Source of the DNA: Paraburkholderia xenovorans LB400
GTDB taxonomy: Bacteria > Pseudomonadota > Gammaproteobacteria > Burkholderiales > Burkholderiaceae
Assembly (NCBI RefSeq): GCF_000013645.1
Contig: NC_007952.1
Location: forward strand, 2,232,001 to 2,296,000
DNA: 64,000 nucleotides
Direction: 5' to 3'
This document shows, piece after piece, positions 43,673-51,588 of this stretch (the stretch's first letter is position 1; every line of letters starts with the position of its first letter). Both the position numbers and the translations under genes were made by a program. Below the pieces are notes generated by a model that worked only from the letters and a program-made list of their open reading frames with translations, ran no database searches and had not been told where the DNA came from.

Positions 43673-44395
43673 TCAGCGGCTAGCTGCCAGCGCGGCGAGC
43701 GGTGTGCGCGAAATCACCGAGAGCGTTGCGTCGAACTTCATGACCAACGGTTCCGCATGCGCGACCTCGACCGAAGCGATCGCGTCGTCGCCGATGTTGT
43801 CGAGTTGCTTGAAAAGCGCGCGCAACGAGTTGCCATGCCCCACCATCAGCACCGACTGCCCACGCGTCAGCGCGGGTGCCACGCATTCGTCCCACAGCGG
43901 CAGCACGCGCCGCAACGTGTCGCGCAGGCTTTCGGTGCGGGGCAGCGCGTCGGCGTGGGGCATCGCGTCGTCGTGCAATGCACGCACGAGTGCCGCGTGC
44001 AGGTCTGCATCGAGCGCCGGCGGCGCCAGGTCGAAACCGCGCCGCCATTGCCGCACCCGCTCCGCGCCATAGGCGAGCGCGGCCTCGTCTTTTTCCATGC
44101 CGGTCAGCATGCCGTAGTGGCGGTCATTCAGCCGCCACGAGCGCACGGTTCTGGGCGGCGGCTGCTCAAGGGTTCGCAGCACGTGCGCGAGTGTATCGGT
44201 GGCGCGCAGCAGCGCCGAGGTCACCGCCAGGTCGAAGCGAAAGCCCGCCTCGCGCAACCGTTCGCCGACACGCTGCGCATCGGCCACGCCCTGCACGGAC
44301 AGGCCGACGTCGCTCCAGCCGGTAAAACGGTTGGCGCGATTCCATATCGACTGGCCATGACGCAGCACGACCAGCGTGCCCGTTTGAAGAGTCAT
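43673..44395 (-). CDS. 2,3-bisphosphoglycerate-dependent phosphoglycerate mutase family protein
   Basis: A 240-residue histidine phosphatase-superfamily protein. LVVLRHGQSIWNRANRFTGWSDVGLS contains the phospho-accepting His, and SWRLNDRHYGMLTG and VLMVGHGNSLRALFKQLD complete the GpmA-type pattern. It interconverts 3- and 2-phosphoglycerate. ATG at 44395 (MTLQTGTLV) is chosen over the extended frame from 44515. It lies between the FCD regulator and a CMD gene, so it could be a second, pathway-linked copy feeding glycerate-derived carbon into central metabolism. Confidence 0.9.
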   Translation of the reverse strand: MTLQTGTLVVLRHGQSIWNRANRFTGWSDVGLSVQGVADAQRVGERLREAGFRFDLAVTSALLRATDTLAHVLRTLEQPPPRTVRSWRLNDRHYGMLTGMEKDEAALAYGAERVRQWRRGFDLAPPALDADLHAALVRALHDDAMPHADALPRTESLRDTLRRVLPLWDECVAPALTRGQSVLMVGHGNSLRALFKQLDNIGDDAIASVEVAHAEPLVMKFDATLSVISRTPLAALAASR

Positions 44396-44635
44396 CTCGA
44401 TGCCCGGCTTCAGTTGTAGCCGAGAATCGCGACGGCCAACACGTGCGCATGCTCGCTGCTGTTCGACGCGAGCACCGAAAGCGGCGGCTTCTGCATTGCC
44501 CGCCATGCCGAGCACTCCGGCCTGGACTTCGCATTGGCCGGCAAAGACGACACACGCGGCACGCCCTGCTCGCGCTGCGCCGGCCCGACGGAAAAAACGG
44601 GCTCGCGCATGTCGCGCATGTCACGCATGGCCGGA
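44396..44635. other. Gap between GpmA and CMD genes
   Basis: A 240-base stretch on the minus-strand side of GpmA. A 77-residue ORF (44410-44643, minus) overlaps the end of the CMD gene and contains a triple MRDMRD-type repeat. It lacks clear ribosome-binding or family evidence, so I do not call it a gene. Confidence 0.35.
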
Positions 44636-45424
44636 TTACGCATGCGGCTCTCCCGCTGCAGCGCCGCTGCGTTTCAAAGCGGCTTCCAGCAGCGGCGCGC
44701 CCAGCTCCGCTCCGTGAATCCCCGTCACGCTGACGATCTCCAGCAACTCCATCAGTTCTTCGGCGGTCGCGCCGTAGCGCAGCGCGTTGCGGATGTGCAG
44801 CTTGAGGCCCGGCACGTAGAGGTGCGTGGCCGAGGCGTCGAACGCGCAGTACATGAATTCCTTGATTTTCGGGCTCAGCACGCCGGTGCGCCACGGCACC
44901 GACGAAAACTCGACATATGCTTCGAACAGGTCCGGATCGAGTTCAAGCAAGCCTTCCCACGTGGGATGCCAGTAGCCGCGATTCGTCTCGAACTCGGCTT
45001 TCAGCTTCTGCCTGCGTTCGTCGAGCGGCGGCGCGCCCTTGCGCAAGCCCTCTTCCTCCAGCACTTCGAGCAGTACCGGCACGCCGACGTTGCTGGTGTG
45101 AATACCGATCGTGCTGACCAACTCCAGCACTTCGATCAGCTCTTCGCGCGTCGCGCCGAAAGACAGCGCGCGTTCGATATGACGCGCAACACCCGGCGCA
45201 TAGAGCTGCGTCGCGCAGGCATCCGCGGCGAGCGCGATGAACGCGCGCGTCTTGTCGTCGAGATGATTCCTGCGCTGCGGCACGCCCGCGAATTTCAGGT
45301 ATGCGTCGACGAAACGCGGATCGAGGCGCACGAGGCTGTCCCACTCCGGACTTGCCTTGCCGTGCAGCCTGACGAGTTCGTCACGCAGACGGGACGGATC
45401 GGGCTGCGGTGTGGTCTGGGTCAT
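44636..45424 (-). CDS. Two-domain carboxymuconolactone decarboxylase-like (AhpD-fold) protein, second copy
   Basis: A 262-residue protein with two CMD repeats: ARHIERALSFGATREELIEVLEL near residue 85 and LKLHIRNALRYGATAEELMELLE near 215. It is clearly paralogous to the protein at 33658, with shared FSSVPW...GxLxPKxKEFMYxAxDxSxTHxYVPG. Neither repeat has the CxxC of AhpD. ATG at 45424 follows GAGGGAATTCAGATC. It lies downstream of the cupin gene (102 bases) on the same strand. A decarboxylase or lyase role on a cyclic or unsaturated acid is plausible but unproved. Confidence 0.88.
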   Translation of the reverse strand: MTQTTPQPDPSRLRDELVRLHGKASPEWDSLVRLDPRFVDAYLKFAGVPQRRNHLDDKTRAFIALAADACATQLYAPGVARHIERALSFGATREELIEVLELVSTIGIHTSNVGVPVLLEVLEEEGLRKGAPPLDERRQKLKAEFETNRGYWHPTWEGLLELDPDLFEAYVEFSSVPWRTGVLSPKIKEFMYCAFDASATHLYVPGLKLHIRNALRYGATAEELMELLEIVSVTGIHGAELGAPLLEAALKRSGAAAGEPHA

Positions 45425-45526
45425 GATCTGAATTCCCTCATTGGCAATACAGCGTGGCAATACAGCGCGTGATTCATCGGCGCGTGCGGGGCGTTTGCTG
45501 CGAACGCCCCGCACGCGCGGTCGCTG

Positions 45527-45925
45527 CTAGGCGCTCGCGCGCGCGGTTGCCGGATAATCCTGCTCCGCAACCTCTTCCTGCCACGTGCCCTTACCGATCG
45601 ACGTCGCAATGTGAACCATGTAGCTGCCTTCGCTCGCACCATGCCAGTGCCGCTCGTTCGGGCCGATGAATACGATATCGCCCTGGCGGATCGGCTGCGG
45701 CGCTTCGCCGTCCAGACAGATCCAGCCCTGACCGGCGGTAACCTGCAAGACCTGGCCATACTCGTGCGTGTGCCAGTAGGTGCGTCCGCCCGGTGCGAAG
45801 AACACCGTGTTGATGGTGACGCCGTTGGTAGCCGGCATTACCGGATCGGCCCAGACGGTGCCGGTAAACGTGTCGCTACGGCGCTCGGACACCGCGCCTG
45901 CCGCTCTGCCGTGAAAGACCTTCAT
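45527..45925 (-). CDS. Cupin-domain protein
   Basis: A 132-residue single cupin. The metal-binding motifs are visible: GGRTYWHTHEYGQVLQVTAGQG (motif 1, His, His and later Glu) and GDIVFIGPNERHWHGA (motif 2 His). Similar small cupins often accompany CMD proteins, with which they may isomerise, decarboxylate or bind. The ATG overlaps the TGA of the dehydrogenase gene by four bases. Function not assigned. Confidence 0.88.
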   Translation of the reverse strand: MKVFHGRAAGAVSERRSDTFTGTVWADPVMPATNGVTINTVFFAPGGRTYWHTHEYGQVLQVTAGQGWICLDGEAPQPIRQGDIVFIGPNERHWHGASEGSYMVHIATSIGKGTWQEEVAEQDYPATARASA

Positions 45926-46836
45926 GCGTTTTTCTCCTTGTTTGCGCCGTCGAACAGCCGCACGCCGCCCGACACGTCGCCGATCGCATCGACGACACGG
46001 TTGCTGATCACATCGCCATAACCCAGTGCCGTGCCGAGGCCGAAACTCGCCAGCGGGCCAGCCGAATTCAGCGAGATCACGCCGAGTTCGCGAATACGGT
46101 CCACGTACAGCACGACGTCCTTCGTCATCAGCTTGCCGGTCAGGCCGCCTTCCAGATAGTCGCCGTCGACGATCTTCGGAAACCGGTTGAGCGTGGCGAA
46201 GTTCACGCCGCTGCTGCTGTTCAGCACGTCGAGCAGCAGATGCAGGTCGAGCCCCGCCTTCTTGCCCGCCACCATCACTTCGGCACTGGCGGCAAGGCTC
46301 ACGGCGTTCAGAAAATTGTTGAGCAGCTTGGTGGTGTGGCCGGCGCCGCTCTCCCCCATGTATGCGACTTTCGAGCTGATCGGCGCGAACGCCCATTGCA
46401 GCGCCGCGACCGCATCGGCGGCGCCGCCCACCATCAGCGTCAGCGAGCCCTTCTCCGCGGCTGCGGCGCCACCCGAAATACCCGCATCGACATAACGCAC
46501 GCCGCGCTCGGCGAAGCGCTTCGCGAGGCGGATCGTCGAACTCGCGGCCGCCGTGCTCAGATCGACCACGATCTGTCCTTCGCGGCAGTGCGCGAGCACG
46601 CCGTCCTCGCCTTCCACCACCGCTTCGACCACCTTGCTGTCCGGCAGCGACATCATCACGACGTCCGCGAACGCGAGCACTTCGCCCACCGTGCCCGCCG
46701 CCTTCGCGCCCGCCGCATCGACACGTTCACGCGCGGTGTCGTAGCCGAGCACCGCGATGCCCGCGTCGACGAGGCGCCGCGTCATGCGCCCGCCCATGTT
46801 GCCGAGACCGATAAAGCCGACCCGTTCCTTGTTCAT
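45922..46836 (-). CDS. 3-hydroxyisobutyrate dehydrogenase-family oxidoreductase (copy 1)
   Basis: A 304-residue beta-hydroxyacid dehydrogenase. VGFIGLGNMGGRMTRRLVDAG is the NAD(P)-binding loop, SGGAAAAEKGSLTLMVGG the substrate Ser-Gly-Gly region, and GHTTKLLNN carries the catalytic Lys. ATG at 46836 has GGAGGAG eight to nine bases upstream. It precedes the cupin with an ATGA overlap and follows the MFS gene by 22 bases. Likely substrates are 3-hydroxyacids or tartronate semialdehyde. Confidence 0.92.
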   Translation of the reverse strand: MNKERVGFIGLGNMGGRMTRRLVDAGIAVLGYDTARERVDAAGAKAAGTVGEVLAFADVVMMSLPDSKVVEAVVEGEDGVLAHCREGQIVVDLSTAAASSTIRLAKRFAERGVRYVDAGISGGAAAAEKGSLTLMVGGAADAVAALQWAFAPISSKVAYMGESGAGHTTKLLNNFLNAVSLAASAEVMVAGKKAGLDLHLLLDVLNSSSGVNFATLNRFPKIVDGDYLEGGLTGKLMTKDVVLYVDRIRELGVISLNSAGPLASFGLGTALGYGDVISNRVVDAIGDVSGGVRLFDGANKEKNA

Positions 46837-46858
46837 GAATTCCACTCCTCCTTCAAAA

Positions 46859-48208
46859 TCAGAAATCGACATCCTTCGTTTCCGGGCCCATCATCGCGCC
46901 GATCATGCCGATCAGGCCGCCCACGCACAGCAGCACGACCGAGGTCAGCCGCAGCGGCATGAACGCGCCGAGCCAGTTCATATAGAACGCGTAAAACGAA
47001 GGGATAATCACCGACAGACTGAAGCCAACGCCGAAACCGGTTGCGCGCACATCCGTCACGAAGCGCTCGTTGATGTACGTCACGATCACGCCCCACGGCG
47101 ACGTGACGAGCACCGCGAGCACACACACCAGCGCCATGATGGCCGGCAGCGACAGTCCGTCGACGTTCGCCAGCACGTACAGCAGCGCCGCGCCAACCGT
47201 GGCGATCAGCGGGCCGACGATCACGAAGAAGCGGCGCCGGCCAATGCGCTGCGCGATCAGTCCCGAGCCGATGTAGCTGAAAAACAGCACGAAGTACGTG
47301 AGCATGAGCGTCGCGGTCATCTGGAAGCCGCTCAGATGCAGCGTCTTCACCAGCAGGCCGGTCGGCAGATAGATCGTGATGATGTTTTGCGTGAGCCAGA
47401 AGCCCGTCATCATCACCAGCACCTGCAGCAGGTTGCGCCCGCTCTTGCCGCGCAGCAGGTCGGAGAGCGGCAGCTTTTCGGCGACGGCCGCCTTGTCGGC
47501 GGTTTCGCTCTCCCAGATCTCCGATTCGGCGACCTTGCGCACGTAGTACAGGGTCAGCAGGCCGGCGAGCGCCGCGCCGAGCACGAACGGAATGCGCCAG
47601 CCCCATTGCGCATACGGCGAATGCATGCCGTTCAGCGGAAACAGCACGAACATCAGCATCGCGACCAGGTTGATCGTCACGTATGCGGCCGGAAAGCCGG
47701 AAATGATGAAGCCGCCGACAAACCCGCGCTGCTCTTTCTTCGAGTACTCGATCGCGAGCGGCATCGCACCCGTGTAGCCGCCGCCGAGAAAAATCCCGTC
47801 GACGAAACGCAGCAGCACCAGCAGCCAGTACGACACGATGCCGATGCTTTCATAGCCCGGCAGCAGCGCGATCAGCAGCGTCACCACGCCGAAGCCCGAT
47901 ACCGACCAGATCGAGGCCATGCGCCGGCCAATGCGGTCCGCGATCATGCCGAACAGCAGCGAGCCGACCGGACGGCCCAGCAGCGTCGTGATGAATACCA
48001 GCGAAGCAAGGATCGTTTCCATGCCGGTAGACAGATGCGGCGGCTGGAAATACCCAAGTACCGGCGAGAGCACCACCACCGGCAGATAGATGTCGAACAT
48101 GTCGATGAACTCGGAGAAGAACGCGCCCTTGATCGCGTTGCGCCTCTTCGTTTCGATCGACTGCTCGCCCTCCGACATTACAACGTCATTTCCAGTCAAC
48201 GCTTTCAT
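46859..48208 (-). CDS. MFS transporter, sugar porter-like (metabolite:H+ symporter)
   Basis: A 449-residue permease. AFFSEFIDMFDIYLPVVVLSPVLGY (TM1 with its charged residues), GMIADRIGRRMASIWSVSGFG (motif A) and FVDGIFLGGGYTGAMPLAIEYSKKEQRG are typical of MHS/SP-type carriers. ATG at 48208 is set by GGAG six bases before it. Preceded by the PcaC-like gene at 97 bases, it is followed by the dehydrogenase gene, so the permease probably serves this pathway. Confidence 0.9.
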   Translation of the reverse strand: MKALTGNDVVMSEGEQSIETKRRNAIKGAFFSEFIDMFDIYLPVVVLSPVLGYFQPPHLSTGMETILASLVFITTLLGRPVGSLLFGMIADRIGRRMASIWSVSGFGVVTLLIALLPGYESIGIVSYWLLVLLRFVDGIFLGGGYTGAMPLAIEYSKKEQRGFVGGFIISGFPAAYVTINLVAMLMFVLFPLNGMHSPYAQWGWRIPFVLGAALAGLLTLYYVRKVAESEIWESETADKAAVAEKLPLSDLLRGKSGRNLLQVLVMMTGFWLTQNIITIYLPTGLLVKTLHLSGFQMTATLMLTYFVLFFSYIGSGLIAQRIGRRRFFVIVGPLIATVGAALLYVLANVDGLSLPAIMALVCVLAVLVTSPWGVIVTYINERFVTDVRATGFGVGFSLSVIIPSFYAFYMNWLGAFMPLRLTSVVLLCVGGLIGMIGAMMGPETKDVDF

Positions 48209-48305
48209 CTCTGTCTCCAATCGTTATTCGCACCGTGTGCGGTGCGATTCTCCTTGCGCTTCCCCGTGTGCTGTCAGCCGCTGGCTGTCCGGGTGTTTTG
48301 CCGCG

Positions 48306-48701
48306 TCAGGCGGATGTTGTTTCCGCTTCGTATGCCTTGATCGCCTCGCTCGCAACGCGGAAAGCCGCGAGCGCGAGCGGCGCGCCGCAATACACGGCGG
48401 CCTGCATCAGCACCGCGCGGATTTCTTCCTTTGTCACGCCGTTGCGCAGCGCGCCCTTCACGTGCACCGACAACTCGTGGTGCTGGCTCATCGCCGTGAG
48501 CATGCCGAGGTTCAGCATGCTGCGCGTCTTGAACGGCAGCGTCGGGTCGCCCCAGATGTCGCCCCAGCAACTTTCGGTGACGAACTTCTGCATCGGCCGG
48601 TTGAAGTCGTCGGCATTGGCCCACGATTTTTCGACGTGCGCGGCGCCCAGGACTTCCTTGCGATTTTCAAAACCCTTGTTGAAGCGGTCGTTGGTATCCA
48701 T
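48306..48701 (-). CDS. Carboxymuconolactone decarboxylase, PcaC-like
   Basis: A 131-residue single-domain CMD protein. FVTESCWGDIWGDPTLPFKTRSMLNLGMLTAM, HHELSVHVKGALRNGVTKEEIRAVLMQAAVYCGAPLAL contain the conserved PcaC blocks (Trp-Gly-Arg-like loop, E-x-x-x-H, Cys-Gly). It is the most PcaC-like of the three CMD proteins and could decarboxylate 4-carboxymuconolactone or an analogous lactone. AGAGGAAAACACG precedes ATG. The candidate FCD-GntR operator lies 50 bases upstream. Confidence 0.88.
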   Translation of the reverse strand: MDTNDRFNKGFENRKEVLGAAHVEKSWANADDFNRPMQKFVTESCWGDIWGDPTLPFKTRSMLNLGMLTAMSQHHELSVHVKGALRNGVTKEEIRAVLMQAAVYCGAPLALAAFRVASEAIKAYEAETTSA

Positions 48702-48750
48702 CGTGTTTTCCTCTGTAGTTCAAACGAATTCGTATTGCCTGCCCGGATGA

Positions 48751-48761
48751 TTGTCCGACAA
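48751..48761. promoter_or_regulatory. Candidate FCD-GntR operator upstream of PcaC-like gene
   Basis: TTGTCCGACAA is a perfect palindrome with one central base, located 50-60 bases before the ATG at 48701. The N-TTGTC-N-GACAA pattern is of the FadR-subfamily type. Confidence 0.45.
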
Positions 48762-48820
48762 GTCAGGCGCACAAATTTTTTTCGACGTAGCACGCGAACC
48801 GCCGTGCGCCACGTCGTGCG

Positions 48821-50251
48821 TCAATCCACGCCGTAGCCGGCCAGCGCCTTGGTTTCCAGATACTCGCGCAGGCCTGCTTCGCCCCATTCGCGGCCATTGC
48901 CCGAACGCTTGTAGCCGCCGAACGGCGCGCCGAAATCGGCAGGCGGGTAATTCAGATGCACGCCGCCCGCACGCAACGCGCGGCCGACCTTGCGAGCCCG
49001 TGCGAGGTCCGCGGATTGCACGTAGGCCGCGAGGCCGTAGTCGGTGCCGTTGGCAATGTCGATCGCCTGCTCTTCCGAGTCGTACGGAATCATCGAGAGC
49101 ACCGGTCCGAAAATTTCTTCGCGGGCGATGGTCATTTGCGGCGTGACATCGGCGAACACGGTCGGGCGTGCGTAATAGCCCGTGTCGATACCGTCCGGCC
49201 GGCCCGTGCCGCCCGTGACCAGACGCGCGCCTTCGTCGATGCCGATCTGGATCAGCGCCTGCACGCGCTTGAACTGGTTCGCGTTGACGAGCGGTCCGAG
49301 TTGCGTGGCCGGGTCGTCGGTCGGTCCGAGCCGATACGCTTGCGCGGCACGCTTTGCGATCTGCGCGGCATCGTTCATCAGATGACGCGGCACCAGCATG
49401 CGGGTCGGAATCGAGCACGACTGGCCCGAGTTCGTGAAGCAGGCGGCCACGCCACGCGTCACCGCCTGATCCAGATCGACGTCGTCGAGCAGGATGTTGG
49501 CCGACTTGCCGCCCAGTTCCTGAGCGACGCGTTTGACCGTTTCCGCTGCGGACTGCGCGACCAGCACGCCGGCGCGGGTCGAACCGGTGAACGACACCAT
49601 GTCGATATCCGGATGGCTCGCGATAGCCGAACCGACACCCGGCCCGTCGCCGTTGACGAGATTGAACACGCCCGCCGGCACGCCGGCTTCGTCGAGCACG
49701 TCGGCAAACAGCAGCGCGCTCAGCGGCGAATACTCGCTCGGCTTGAGCACCATCGTGCAACCCGCCGCGAGTGCCGGTGCGATCTTCACGACGATCTGGT
49801 TGACCGGCCAGTTCCACGGCGTGATCAGACCGCACACGCCGATCGGTTCCAGCACGATGCGCGTACTGCCGCGCTGTTCCTCGAATTCGAAGCGTTCGAG
49901 CACGTCGATCAGCGCATTCAGATGCGCGGGGCCGCGTGCCGCCTGACCGTTGCGCGCGAACGTGATCGGTGCGCCCATTTCGCGGCGCATCAACTCGGCG
50001 AACTCGTCGTAGCGTCGCTCGTAGATAGTGACGATGCGCTTGAGCAATGCGACGCGGTCGGCCACGCTCGTCGCCGACCAGCTTGCAAACGCGCGGCGTG
50101 CGGCGGCGACGGCGCGATCGACATCTTGTGCGTTGCCCAACGCGAGTTTTTCAAAGGGTGTTTCCGTCGACGGATCGACGATATCGAACCAGACGGGTGA
50201 CGTGGGTTCGACCCAACCTCCGTCGATATAGAACTGGGCTGCGTGCAGCAT
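48821..50251 (-). CDS. Aldehyde dehydrogenase (NAD(P)-dependent), second copy
   Basis: A 476-residue aldehyde dehydrogenase. GLITPWNWPVNQIVVKIAPALAAGC, LKPSEYSPLSALLFADVLDEAG, ELGGKSANILL and FTNSGQSCSIPTR (catalytic Cys) are intact, with PFGGYKRSGNGREWG near the end. ATG at 50251 has CGGAG six bases upstream; the frame extends to 50368 without a site. It follows the dehydrogenase gene by 35 bases in one minus-strand operon. It probably oxidises a semialdehyde produced in the pathway. Confidence 0.92.
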   Translation of the reverse strand: MLHAAQFYIDGGWVEPTSPVWFDIVDPSTETPFEKLALGNAQDVDRAVAAARRAFASWSATSVADRVALLKRIVTIYERRYDEFAELMRREMGAPITFARNGQAARGPAHLNALIDVLERFEFEEQRGSTRIVLEPIGVCGLITPWNWPVNQIVVKIAPALAAGCTMVLKPSEYSPLSALLFADVLDEAGVPAGVFNLVNGDGPGVGSAIASHPDIDMVSFTGSTRAGVLVAQSAAETVKRVAQELGGKSANILLDDVDLDQAVTRGVAACFTNSGQSCSIPTRMLVPRHLMNDAAQIAKRAAQAYRLGPTDDPATQLGPLVNANQFKRVQALIQIGIDEGARLVTGGTGRPDGIDTGYYARPTVFADVTPQMTIAREEIFGPVLSMIPYDSEEQAIDIANGTDYGLAAYVQSADLARARKVGRALRAGGVHLNYPPADFGAPFGGYKRSGNGREWGEAGLREYLETKALAGYGVD

Positions 50252-50286
50252 GACAGGCTCCGGAATCAATGAATCGGAATGCAGGT

Positions 50287-51177
50287 TCAGGATGCGGCTC
50301 CGGGCAGGAGCCGGTATAGCTCGGTGTGATCGGTGGCGGGCGTGGAACGCTGCGCCGCCTGGTCCCATACCTCGACACAGGTGGCGCCGAACGTCATGGG
50401 ATGACCCACCGCCTGGGCGAGCGCGCGGGCGATCTTCAGGTCCTTGTTCATCAGTTGCAGCGCGAAGCCGGAAGCAAATGTGCCACTCAGCATGAACTGC
50501 TTAGCCTTGTTTTCCGACGTATTGCTGCGGCCCGTCGACGCATTGAGCACGTCCGTCATCACCTGCGGGTCGATACCAAAACGGCTTGCAATCTGCAGCG
50601 CCTCGACCGTGGCCGCCACGCTCGCCGCCGACACGTAGTTATTGAGCGCCTTCGCCGCATGCCCGGCGCCCGCCGTGCCGATATGCAGCACGTTCGTGCC
50701 CATCGCGTCGAGCAGCGGCTTGCAGCGCGCGAGCACGTCCGCATGGCCGCCCACCAGAATCGCCAGCGTGCCTTCCTTCGCGCGCTTGACGCCGCCCGAC
50801 ACGGGCGCATCCAGATACGCGAGACGCTGCGCTTCGAGCGTCTTGCCGAGTGCGCGCGAACGCTCCGGTTCCGACGAACTCATGTCGATGACCACGGCGC
50901 CTTTTGCGAGCCGCGCGGCCCAGCCGGTGTTGTTCCCGTCGCCGAGCACCACGGCCTCGACGATCGCCGAGTTGGGCAGCATGGTGATCAGCGCGTCGAG
51001 CGAGCCCGCGTTGTCCGCGTTCAGGCGGTGCGAGCCGCTCTGTTCCGCCAGCGTGTCGGCGCGTGCGGCGTCGGCATCGTCGATGAACAGTTCGAAGCCG
51101 GCCTTGCGAAGGCATTGCACCATCGGCGCGCCCATCATGCCGAGGCCGATGAAACCGACCCGTTTGGCTTGTGTCAT
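50287..51177 (-). CDS. 3-hydroxyisobutyrate dehydrogenase-family oxidoreductase (copy 2)
   Basis: A 296-residue beta-hydroxyacid dehydrogenase. VGFIGLGMMGAPMVQCLRKAG, APVSGGVKRAKEGTLAILVGG and GHAAKALNN (catalytic Lys) are present. It lies between the NIPSNAP gene (12-base gap) and the aldehyde dehydrogenase. Substrate specificity among 3-hydroxyacids cannot be resolved from sequence. Confidence 0.92.
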   Translation of the reverse strand: MTQAKRVGFIGLGMMGAPMVQCLRKAGFELFIDDADAARADTLAEQSGSHRLNADNAGSLDALITMLPNSAIVEAVVLGDGNNTGWAARLAKGAVVIDMSSSEPERSRALGKTLEAQRLAYLDAPVSGGVKRAKEGTLAILVGGHADVLARCKPLLDAMGTNVLHIGTAGAGHAAKALNNYVSAASVAATVEALQIASRFGIDPQVMTDVLNASTGRSNTSENKAKQFMLSGTFASGFALQLMNKDLKIARALAQAVGHPMTFGATCVEVWDQAAQRSTPATDHTELYRLLPGAAS

Positions 51178-51189
51178 GAGAAAGCTCTC

Positions 51190-51516
51190 CTAGCGCAGCG
51201 CCGAGAACGCGGTCGGCGCGAGGAAGTGGTTCTCGATGCGCTCGACGATCGGCTTGTCGGCTTCCGTCGCCGCCCGTTTGGCCATCCACTCGGGATCGGC
51301 CTGGAACGCGTTCCACTTCTGCTCGCGCTCCGCGAGGCTTTCCCACTTCAGCATATAGGTCAGCGCGTGATTGCTCGGGCCGATCAGCGTGGTCCAGAAA
51401 CCGATCTGTTCGATGCCGTACTTTTCGAAAAAGCCGAGCGTGGTCGACGTGAAGCGATCGAGCAACGCCGGCAGGCGCGTCGGCGCACAGTGGTAGATAC
51501 GCATTTCAACGATCAT
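51190..51516 (-). CDS. NIPSNAP family protein
   Basis: A 108-residue alpha/beta-barrel (dimeric ferredoxin-like) protein. It starts MIVEMRIYHCAPTRLPALLDRF and contains GFWTTLIGPSNHALTYMLKWESLAEREQKWNAF, the NIPSNAP signature. Bacterial members lie in catabolic operons, role unclear. It sits between two beta-hydroxyacid dehydrogenase genes with 12- and 72-base gaps. Confidence 0.9.
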   Translation of the reverse strand: MIVEMRIYHCAPTRLPALLDRFTSTTLGFFEKYGIEQIGFWTTLIGPSNHALTYMLKWESLAEREQKWNAFQADPEWMAKRAATEADKPIVERIENHFLAPTAFSALR

Positions 51517-51588
51517 GTACCTCTCCTTGCAGGATGATCAGATGGCCAAAGCCAAAGCCAAAGCCAATGAGTTTTGCTCGCGGCCGAT

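Noticed and set aside
44410..44643. 77-residue ORF with MRDMRD repeat
   Set aside because: No clear ribosome-binding site and no recognisable family; it overlaps the CMD stop. Left as unannotated gap content.
46757..48340. 527-residue plus-strand ORF
   Set aside because: Antisense of the MFS gene and its neighbour, with shadow-type composition.
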